Notes under the pieces: model-generated
Told to the model about the DNA's origin: nothing
The model's input: the letters and a program-made list of their open reading frames with translations, nothing else
Databases searched by the model: none
Part shown: in pieces, positions 55,015 through 62,049 of the stretch
Numbering within the stretch: position 1 is the first letter of the stretch
How the letters are laid out: each line of letters begins with the position of its first letter
Assembly: GCF_003258595.1 (NCBI RefSeq)
Contig: NZ_QHHQ01000001.1
Coordinates: 1,488,001 to 1,552,000, forward strand
DNA: 64,000 nt
Source of the DNA: Acuticoccus sediminis
Lineage (GTDB): Bacteria; Pseudomonadota; Alphaproteobacteria; Rhizobiales; Amorphaceae
Direction of reading: 5' to 3'
Translations under genes and position numbers: made by a program

Positions 55015-56532
55015 TCAAACGGTCTCGCCCGCGGCAAGTTTCATCACATCGCGCCGCACCTCCTCGGACGCGGCGACGCGCGGGACCTTGTTCTGCCCGC
55101 CGAGCTTGCCACGCGCGCGCATCCAGCCGGTAAACGCGCCGGGCTCGACCAGCACCGCCCTGGGGGCCTTGAGCTGGTAGTCGCCGCGCCTGTGCACCTC
55201 GTAGTCCTCGTTGCCCTGCTGGAGCGCGCGGTCGAGGACGTCGGCGAAGCGCGCCGCGTCCGCCGGTCCGTCGAGCTCCACCACGAAGACGTGCTGGCCC
55301 GCGCTCTCCCCCCGCGCCGGATAGACCGGGGCGACGGTGTATTCGGCGACGGACCGGCCGGCGTCGTGCGCCGCAGCGAGGACGGCCGCCTCGATCTCGC
55401 GGCCGGAGAGGTGCTCGCCGAAGGCGGAGAGGTAGTAGGACGTGCGGCCCGTCACCTTCACGCGCGGCGGGTCGCCGGGGATCAGCTCGACCACGTCGCC
55501 GATCCGGTAGGCCCAGAGGCCCGCGCAGGTGGAGAGGACGAGGCCGTATTCGCCGGCCGGAGCGTCGGCGAGGGTGAGGCGCGTCGGGCTCTCGCTCTCC
55601 CACTCGTCGATGGGCACGAACTCGAAGAAGAGGCCGATGTCGGTGTTGAGGCGCAGCCCCTCGTCGACGCCGCGGTCGGCGGACGCGACGAAACCCTCGG
55701 ACGCCGAATAGGCCTCGCGCCAGTCGACATCGGGGTTCGGGCACCAGTGCTCGAACGTCTCGCGGTAGGGCGCGAAGCTCATGCCGCCGTAAACGAGAAG
55801 GTTGAGGTTGGGATAGAACGCCCGCACGTCGTGCGGCCGGCCGGAGACGGCCGCGAGCCGCTCGAAGAAGAGCAGGAGCCACGACGGCGTCCCGGCGATG
55901 CAGTGGATCGGCTCGTCGAGCGACAGGCGGGCGAGGCGGTCGATCTTGGTCTCCCAGTCCGCCTCCAGCGCCTCCTTGATGGAGGGAAAGACGAACGGGT
56001 TCGACCAGCGGGGGTTCTCCAGCCGTGCGATGCCGGAGAGGTCGCCTGCCTTGATGCCGTCGCCGAGGTCCTCCATCGCCACCGACCCGGACAGCATGAA
56101 CGACTTGCCGCCGAGGACATCGCTCCGCGGATGGCGGCGGACATGGTGGGCGAGGAGGTCGGTCCCGGCCCGAGCGTTGGAGCGGATCATCTCCCGCGTC
56201 ACCGGGATGTGCTTGGTTCGCCCGCTGGAGGTGCCGGACGACACGGCGAAATAGGGCACCGTCCCCGGCCAGGTGACGTCCTCGAGCACGGGGAAGGTCG
56301 CGTCGAAGTAGTCGCGCTTGAAGTCCTCGAAGGAGCGCAGCGGCACGCGGGCCTGGAAGTCGGCCACCGAGCGGATCGAGGCGAAGTCGTGGTCGCGGCC
56401 GAAGCGGGTCCTGGCGGCGCGGCGCACGAGGCGCAGGAGCTGGGTCTCCTGCGTGGCCGCGGCGCTGCGCCGCGCGAGGCGCTTGTCGCGCAGTCGGGCG
56501 TAGCCGCGCAGGAGGGGCGTCGCGTCAAGCAT
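55015..56532 (-). CDS. GH3-family acyl-acid amido synthetase
   Basis: A 505-residue member of the GH3 family of ATP-dependent acyl-adenylating enzymes that join a carboxylic acid to an amino acid by an amide bond (in plants, auxin and jasmonate; in bacteria, mostly unknown). The ATP loop SSGTSSGRTKHIP is at residues 98-110, followed by FMLSGSVAMEDLGDGIKAGD, an EAYSASEGF motif (about 275) and the TYRIGDVV-like AYRIGDVVELI near 345. A C-terminal domain (about 370-490) closes on the site. Its start overlaps the penicillin acylase end by 8 bases, so it is co-translated. The substrate is unknown. Confidence 0.88.
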   Translation of the reverse strand: MLDATPLLRGYARLRDKRLARRSAAATQETQLLRLVRRAARTRFGRDHDFASIRSVADFQARVPLRSFEDFKRDYFDATFPVLEDVTWPGTVPYFAVSSGTSSGRTKHIPVTREMIRSNARAGTDLLAHHVRRHPRSDVLGGKSFMLSGSVAMEDLGDGIKAGDLSGIARLENPRWSNPFVFPSIKEALEADWETKIDRLARLSLDEPIHCIAGTPSWLLLFFERLAAVSGRPHDVRAFYPNLNLLVYGGMSFAPYRETFEHWCPNPDVDWREAYSASEGFVASADRGVDEGLRLNTDIGLFFEFVPIDEWESESPTRLTLADAPAGEYGLVLSTCAGLWAYRIGDVVELIPGDPPRVKVTGRTSYYLSAFGEHLSGREIEAAVLAAAHDAGRSVAEYTVAPVYPARGESAGQHVFVVELDGPADAARFADVLDRALQQGNEDYEVHRRGDYQLKAPRAVLVEPGAFTGWMRARGKLGGQNKVPRVAASEEVRRDVMKLAAGETV

Positions 56533-58768
56533 CGGGCGTCACGGGGGTGACGTGGCGGAACTCCTCGGCGAGGCGATCGACCGTGAAGGGCAGGCGGATC
56601 TGCTCGCCGCGCCGCCACGCACCCAGCATGTCGAACATCGTGCGCGAGCCCGGCCAGCCGTCCTGTCCGCCGAGAAGCACCGCCCAGGTGCCGTCCTCGT
56701 CCGAAAGGTCGGCGACGAAGCGGGCGTTCGCGCCGAAGTTCGACGTGTGCACCTTCTGCGTGAACGGGTGCATCGACTTCATCGCCGTGTCGTTGGACCC
56801 GCCGGACGGGAACTCGATGGTCGGAAGCCGTGTGGCGAGCCAGGGGAGCTTCGAGAGCGGGTGCGACAGGCGGACCTTGTGCAGGTTCCCCCAGGTGCGA
56901 TGCGCCTCGAACGGCGCGGCGGCCGACTCCAGCGCGCCGCGCAGCGCGACGACGAGGTCGGTCTTGGGCGAGGCGTCGACGAGCCGTTCGAGACGGGAGA
57001 ACGGCCGCCAGTAGGGGCTCACGAAGCGCTTCGGCGAGCGTTCCTCGAGCGCCTTCACCAGCGGCTCGGCGACCAGCTCGAACGCGAGCGCACCGGAGGA
57101 GTCGACGCCGTAGCGCCCGTCCCACGCCGCGATCGCCTCGATCACCGGTCCCGCGAGGCCGACGTCGGACGCCGCGATCTTCAGCATCTCGGCGATCCTG
57201 AGCGCCGGGGCGTGCATGACGTCGAGCTGCAGGGCCTTGAGGTCGTCGGCGGTGAAGTCGTCGCGCGCCGCCAGGACCTCGCCGATGCGGCGGAAGCGGT
57301 GGTCGGCAGCGAAGAAGAGGCTGATCGTCACCGGCGGGTCCACCGGCGCCTCGTTGGCGGAGACGACGTAGCCGTCCGCCGGGTCGACGATCATCGGCAG
57401 CTCCCGCCCGGTGAGGAGCCGGGACCACTGCCGGTGCGCCTCCTGAGGCGGGACGACGAGGTCGTCGGGCGTCGCGAGCGGGCGCTGGGGGATGTGCGCG
57501 GCGATCATCTTGCCGACGCTGCCCGACGGGTCGGCCCACAGCATGTTGAGGCCGGGGAGGGCGTAGCCGTCGATCGCGTCGGCGAACGTCTCCCAGGAGG
57601 AGGCGCGCATCAGGTTGCGGAACGGGGTGTACTCGTCGCTCGGACGATGGCCCATCCAGTGCAGCGCGACCGTGCCGGAGGCGATGTTGAAGGCGTGGGC
57701 GTCGCTGACGATCGGCCCGAAGGCACTCTCGCGCGCCTCCACCTCGTGTTCCTTCCTGCCGGCCCTGATGGCGATGCTGCGCGTCCGGAGCGGCTCGCCG
57801 GCGACGTCCACCAGCTCGGACGACGTGGCGTGGAGGTTCGTGCCGCCCCACGCGCCGTGCTGGTTGCGCCCGACGCCGAAGATCGGCAGAGCCGGGATCA
57901 TGAAGCCCCAGAGGGTGATCTCGGGCGTCCTGAACCCGGCGATGAGCCACAGGTTCGGCGAGGTGATGATGTGATGCGGGTCGCACGCGAGCATCGGCAC
58001 GCCCGAGGCGGTTCGCGACCCGGCGAGCGCGTAGGCGTTGGATCCGGCCCGGTCGAACGCGGTGGGGAGCGCGTCCTCCAGGTTGTCGGCGCCTATGAGG
58101 ATGTCCTCGTCGGCGACGGCGGCGACCCCGATCAGCTCGGTCCACATGCGCGACCACTCCGGGTCCTCGCGCAGCGGGCTCAGCGTGCGCCACACCCGCC
58201 ATGCGTAGTCGGCGGAGCACAGGCGCGAGACGGCGAAGAGGTGTTCGGCAGTCCACGGCTCGTACGGGACGCCGAGCGTGTCGAATTCGGGCGGGAGGCT
58301 GGCGTCGGCGGCGGCGTTGATGCCGTCGGCGAACCCGTCGATCCAGGCGCGCGTGTCCTCCGGCATCAGGGCGAGAGAGGACTCGGTCGCGCGCGGAAAG
58401 TCGATGAGTCGCACCAGGCGGTCGAGCTCGAGGGCCGACTGTCCGGCGATCTCGGCGACGCGGCCGAGCGCGATGCGGCGCATCAGCTCCATCTGCGCGA
58501 GGCGCAGGTGGCCGTGGACGATCCCGAGGCCGACCGCGGCGTCGCGGTCCGAACCCGCCTCGACGAACGGGATGTGATTGTCGTTCCAGCGGATCGTCAG
58601 CGGCGTCGCGACCGGGGCCCTGGGCGGCAGCATCGCGAGGCGCTGGTCGACCGAGAGCGGGGGAAAGCGTCGCACCGCCGAGCGACGCAGCACGGAGGCG
58701 GCGAGGCCGGCGAGGCCGAATGCCTGCCGCGTGCGGCGACCGAGGTGCTGGAATGTCGAAGCTGCCAT
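56525..58768 (-). CDS. Penicillin acylase-family Ntn amidohydrolase
   Basis: A 747-residue amidase precursor. The autocatalytic site is RAGSNAYALAG, with cleavage between Gly242 and Ser243, which then becomes the N-terminal nucleophile of the beta chain. The remainder shows DPHHIITSPNLW, GVGRNQHGAWGGTN and FRNLMRASSW, family landmarks. Relatives hydrolyse penicillins, N-acyl-homoserine lactones or other amides. No clear Sec signal peptide is seen (residues 1-40 are basic and weakly hydrophobic), so a cytoplasmic site is likely. It is the first gene of an operon with GH3. ATG at 58768 is chosen without a good Shine-Dalgarno site, so the start is uncertain; GTG at 58807 is possible. Confidence 0.88.
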   Translation of the reverse strand: MAASTFQHLGRRTRQAFGLAGLAASVLRRSAVRRFPPLSVDQRLAMLPPRAPVATPLTIRWNDNHIPFVEAGSDRDAAVGLGIVHGHLRLAQMELMRRIALGRVAEIAGQSALELDRLVRLIDFPRATESSLALMPEDTRAWIDGFADGINAAADASLPPEFDTLGVPYEPWTAEHLFAVSRLCSADYAWRVWRTLSPLREDPEWSRMWTELIGVAAVADEDILIGADNLEDALPTAFDRAGSNAYALAGSRTASGVPMLACDPHHIITSPNLWLIAGFRTPEITLWGFMIPALPIFGVGRNQHGAWGGTNLHATSSELVDVAGEPLRTRSIAIRAGRKEHEVEARESAFGPIVSDAHAFNIASGTVALHWMGHRPSDEYTPFRNLMRASSWETFADAIDGYALPGLNMLWADPSGSVGKMIAAHIPQRPLATPDDLVVPPQEAHRQWSRLLTGRELPMIVDPADGYVVSANEAPVDPPVTISLFFAADHRFRRIGEVLAARDDFTADDLKALQLDVMHAPALRIAEMLKIAASDVGLAGPVIEAIAAWDGRYGVDSSGALAFELVAEPLVKALEERSPKRFVSPYWRPFSRLERLVDASPKTDLVVALRGALESAAAPFEAHRTWGNLHKVRLSHPLSKLPWLATRLPTIEFPSGGSNDTAMKSMHPFTQKVHTSNFGANARFVADLSDEDGTWAVLLGGQDGWPGSRTMFDMLGAWRRGEQIRLPFTVDRLAEEFRHVTPVTPDA

Positions 58769-58844
58769 CTGGCGGAAAACCGTCGCCTGGGGGGAAGGGT
58801 TCCGCACAAGCGCCCGTGGCGGACGGGCAGGGCCGGTGCGGCGC

Positions 58845-58856
58845 GTGACGCGTCAC
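58845..58856. promoter_or_regulatory. Perfect 12-base palindrome in divergent region
   Basis: GTGACGCGTCAC between the penicillin acylase operon and the DUF6473 gene, a plausible operator; the protein that would bind it is unknown. The rest of this 221-base region shows no clear -10/-35 boxes. Confidence 0.35.
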
Positions 58857-58989
58857 CACGCATGGGAGCATGCCTGTGCGACGTGGCCACGCGTCTGAGG
58901 AATAACAACCATCTGCCAGGCGCGCAGCCCTTCGCACGCATGGCATGCCGCACTATGATATCGATCAAGTGCAACCAGGACAGGCGTTG

Positions 58990-60090
58990 ATGGGAAACGA
59001 AGCGTACCAGGAGCGTGATGCGGCGTTCTTCGACTACCAGCTCTTCGACCGCTTCGACTTCCAGCTTCGCGGACCCGAGTGGCCGATCGACGCGCCGGCC
59101 GATTTCAACATCATAGGCTCGGCCCGCGTCTTCGGGTGTTTCGTCGAGAAGTCGATGACGGCCTTCCTCGCCGAGCGCCACGGGATCACCGCCCGCAACT
59201 TCGGCACGGCCGGCGGCAATCCGTACATGTTCCTGAGGCGGCCGGAGCTCCTGGAGTACCTCTCCACCTCGAAGGCGATGCCGATCATCCAGGTCTGCGG
59301 CGCCGACGGCCACACGAACGACTGGTTCACGCGGATCACCGGCCGGACGATGAAGGTCAAGGCGGACGGGCTCGGTGTGAAGGTCGGCTCCCGCGTGCGC
59401 GCCGGGATGGGCTACCGCACCGCCTTCAAGGAGCGTCCTTTCGAGGAGGTGGTCGAGCAGATCCGGAAGGGGCAGGACTTCCTGCTGGAGGACTACAAGG
59501 AGCTGAAGAAGGCGCTCGGCCGCCCGGCGGTCGTCATGTACTTCTCCGACCGCCCGGCCCGACCGCTCAACAAGCGCACCTACCGGGACCTCTTCACCTT
59601 CCCGCACTGCGTCGATCTGCGCATGTGGGAGGAGCTGCAATCGATCTTCGACTACAGCCTCGAGATCGTGTCCAGCGAGGGGATGCCGTTCGAGGTCACC
59701 AACGGCACCACGTCGGTGCGTGTGGACCGCTACCCGTCCGAGTCGATGCACCGCTACGCGGCCGAGGTGATCGCCGAGCACCGCGCCGCGATGCTGGCCC
59801 TCGCCGACGGACCGGCCAAGCCCGTCAAGACGCGCCGCCGCAAGACCGAGGTCGTGGCACCGGCTCCCCGGGCCGACGCCCCGGCTAGCAAGGGCGAGGC
59901 GACCGCGCGGAAGAAGGAGGCGCCGGCACGCAAGAGCGAGGCGAAGCCGCGCAAGGCGGAGGCTCCGGCACGGCAGGCGGCAGGCAGCGCGCGTCAGCCG
60001 CCGGCGGATCCTTCCCGGGTCGAGGAGCGGCGCCGCAAGGCCGCCGAGGCCCGCCGCCAGCGCCGCGAGGCCGCCAACCGGACGGCCTGA
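58990..60090 (+). CDS. DUF6473 domain protein with Lys/Ala-rich tail
   Basis: A 366-residue protein whose first 275 residues match the DUF6473 pattern (FFDYQLFDR, NIIGSARVFGCFVE, ARNFGTAGGNPYMFL, MPIIQVCGADGH). DUF6473 has no known activity; in other alphaproteobacteria it occurs near sulfotransferase and exopolysaccharide genes. The C-terminal 90 residues are a low-complexity Lys/Ala/Arg tail of short KxEAxAR-like repeats. ATG at 58990 has AGGACAGG upstream; the longer frame from 58945 lacks this. It is divergent from the penicillin acylase-GH3 operon. Confidence 0.78.
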   Translation: MGNEAYQERDAAFFDYQLFDRFDFQLRGPEWPIDAPADFNIIGSARVFGCFVEKSMTAFLAERHGITARNFGTAGGNPYMFLRRPELLEYLSTSKAMPIIQVCGADGHTNDWFTRITGRTMKVKADGLGVKVGSRVRAGMGYRTAFKERPFEEVVEQIRKGQDFLLEDYKELKKALGRPAVVMYFSDRPARPLNKRTYRDLFTFPHCVDLRMWEELQSIFDYSLEIVSSEGMPFEVTNGTTSVRVDRYPSESMHRYAAEVIAEHRAAMLALADGPAKPVKTRRRKTEVVAPAPRADAPASKGEATARKKEAPARKSEAKPRKAEAPARQAAGSARQPPADPSRVEERRRKAAEARRQRREAANRTA

Positions 60091-60284
60091 CCCGCTCGGC
60101 CGGACGTCCGAAGGTGCCCGTTATATTCCCGTCGTGCCGCGGTCACGTCGGTCGGCGACCGGTCGGAAGCGCTACTCCATAGCCCGAAGCGGCTCCTGCT
60201 CCACCGGGTCGACAGGGCGGATTGAGCCCGTTCCCTCAGGTGGCCGAACAGCCGAAACGGGCTGCCATCATGTGCCGAGGCATC

Positions 60285-61091
60285 TCAGACCGCGATTGCC
60301 GTGAACAGGCGAGCGGTTTGTGGTGAGATCAGATCGGAGCCGTGCACGAGATCACGGCAGGACGACAGGACGTCGGACACGATGTCCGCCATGACGCCTT
60401 CGCCACGTGCCGTAACCGCTGGCCCCACCGGATTGCCCTTGATCTCGAGGGGGATGCTCGTCTCGGGATCGCGGATGACCCGATCGATCGTCAAGTCGCT
60501 CGATCGGACCTCGGCGAAACCCGATGACCGCAGCAGCGCGGGAATGGCGTCCAATCCAGGATAGGTGAAGGGGGCGAGGGAGCGCGTCGCGTCCTGCGAC
60601 GACACGTGCCGCCCTATCGCCTCCGCCAAGGCGATGAAGAAGCGCGGCGGTTCCGCCCAGACAGTGAGGATGAACCGCCCCCCAGGGCGCAGTACGCGCC
60701 GGATCTCATTCATGGCCGAGGCCTCGTCGGGGAAGAACTGGAGGCCCTGCTGACATATCGCGACCGTGAAGGCGCCGTCCGCGAAAGGCATGCTGGTCAC
60801 GTCGCCGACTTCCCACCGGTAGGCGTCCGGCTGTTGGCTCGTGACGGCGCGTGCCGTCGCAATCATGCCCTCGTTGAGATCGAGGCCGGTGATCGCTGCC
60901 TTCGGCGAGTGCTGGTGCAGTACACGACTCACGATGCCCGTGCCGCAAGCGACATCGAGGACGACATCCTCGTCGGAGATGCCGACGACGGCTAGCGTCG
61001 CCTCGGCCAGCGGTCGGAAGATCGCTACGACCTTCTGCTGCTCGTACGCTGTCGCTGCGCCTCGAGCGAGCTGAAAAGCATCCCTTGCCAT
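60285..61091 (-). CDS. Class I SAM-dependent methyltransferase
   Basis: A 268-residue methyltransferase of the UbiE/Methyltransf_11 type: motif I VLDVACGTGIVSRVL (about 43-57), the acidic residue after TGLDLNEGM, motif post-I VGDVTSMPFADG and motif III VLRPGGRFILTVW (about 130). The target is unknown. ATG at 61091 has AAGGAGGAG six bases upstream. By eye its DNA is slightly less GC-rich (about 60-67% in sampled lines) than its neighbours, a weak sign of transfer. Confidence 0.85.
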   Translation of the reverse strand: MARDAFQLARGAATAYEQQKVVAIFRPLAEATLAVVGISDEDVVLDVACGTGIVSRVLHQHSPKAAITGLDLNEGMIATARAVTSQQPDAYRWEVGDVTSMPFADGAFTVAICQQGLQFFPDEASAMNEIRRVLRPGGRFILTVWAEPPRFFIALAEAIGRHVSSQDATRSLAPFTYPGLDAIPALLRSSGFAEVRSSDLTIDRVIRDPETSIPLEIKGNPVGPAVTARGEGVMADIVSDVLSSCRDLVHGSDLISPQTARLFTAIAV

Positions 61092-61335
61092 GCCGAACTC
61101 CTCCTTCGCGAACGACCCGGACGCGAGAGCGCGGTCGTCGGAACTGTCTTCCACATTCTCACGCAATGGAAGGCGAGCCGTCGGCCAGTTCGCCGGCAAG
61201 TTTGAAAAGCTGAGTCACGCCCGCCGGCAGCTCGCGGAGGGGATCCGTCGTCAGGTCGAACTGAGACGCAAGCCGGCTCCGAAAGCCGGTGTACGCTGCG
61301 CCCGGCGGGACGCCAACGGGCGCATGTCAGTTCGG

Positions 61336-61986
61336 TCAGGCCGGGGCGGCGGAATGGGTGGCCTCGGCGATGGCCTGGCGGAGGTCGGACTTCGACATCT
61401 CCGACCGGCCGGAGACGTCGAGCATGCGGGCGAGGGTCATCAGCGCGCCCTTGCTGGCGGTGTCGTCGTCGGTCGCCGCCTGCAGCACGGCATCCTTGAG
61501 ATCGTCCTTGTCCATCCGGGAGCGGCCGGAAATATCGAGCATCCGGGCGAGCTGCATCAGATCCGACTTGCTCGGCGCGCCGCCGAGGGCGCTCCCGTGG
61601 CGGTGCTTCGCGGTCTTGGCCGCTATTTCGTCCGGCTGGTGCGAGAACTGCTGGCCCTCGCGGCTGTCACGACGCTTCTTCGCGCTGGTCCGGCGGTACT
61701 CCTCGTCGGACAGGGCTTCGCGGGCCTTCCTCGGCAGGTAGCGCTCGCCGGTGTCCATGCTGCGCTTGCCGGACTTCGTGCCCCAGTCTTCCGCGGTCCA
61801 GCGGTCGAGGTCGTTGTCGGGTGACCGGGGGCCGACGTAGCCGCCGCCGCGGCGCTTGTACTCAGAGACGGCGAGCTGGGCCTTGCGGGCGGACCATTCG
61901 CCCGCCCGGCCGCCCTTGTCGGACCGCGTGATCTCCCGCTTGACGTCCTCCCAGAGCTTCGGGTCCGTGCGCTTTGCGCTCGACAT
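61336..61986 (-). CDS. DUF5872 domain protein with two C-terminal helical repeats
   Basis: A 216-residue basic protein. Residues about 5-80 match DUF5872 (KLWEDVKREITRSDKGGRAG, ARKAQLAVSEYKRRGGGY, DNDLDRWTAEDWGTKSGK). Two near-identical 32-residue repeats follow at 139-170 and 178-209 (LMxLARMLDxSGRSxMxKxDL), looking like Rho-N or SAP-type helical motifs that bind nucleic acid in other proteins; this is inferred. ATG at 61986 has AGGAGGGG five bases upstream. Confidence 0.8.
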   Translation of the reverse strand: MSSAKRTDPKLWEDVKREITRSDKGGRAGEWSARKAQLAVSEYKRRGGGYVGPRSPDNDLDRWTAEDWGTKSGKRSMDTGERYLPRKAREALSDEEYRRTSAKKRRDSREGQQFSHQPDEIAAKTAKHRHGSALGGAPSKSDLMQLARMLDISGRSRMDKDDLKDAVLQAATDDDTASKGALMTLARMLDVSGRSEMSKSDLRQAIAEATHSAAPA

Positions 61987-62049
61987 CGTTTCCCCTCCTG
62001 TTTTGGAGCGGCAACGCGGGCGGTGCCGTGCGGTTCCGTCCCCGCGGTC

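Noticed and set aside
55016-55882. Upstream extension of the dienelactone-hydrolase frame
   Set aside because: It runs through the GH3 gene in another frame and has no resemblance to a hydrolase; starts at 55015 or 54976 fit.
60225-60263. Inverted repeat AGCCCGTT/AACGGGCT between convergent genes
   Set aside because: Only eight base pairs with a 23-base loop and no T-tract; too weak to call a terminator.
61092-61335. Possible small gene or gene remnant between the methyltransferase and DUF5872 genes
   Set aside because: The + strand translation has a short stretch that looks protein-like (residues such as FEKLSHARRQLAEG), but there is no ribosome site, no family match and it continues into an antisense frame of the DUF5872 gene. 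A small CCGGCT/AGCCGG hairpin at 61273-61289 is the only structure.
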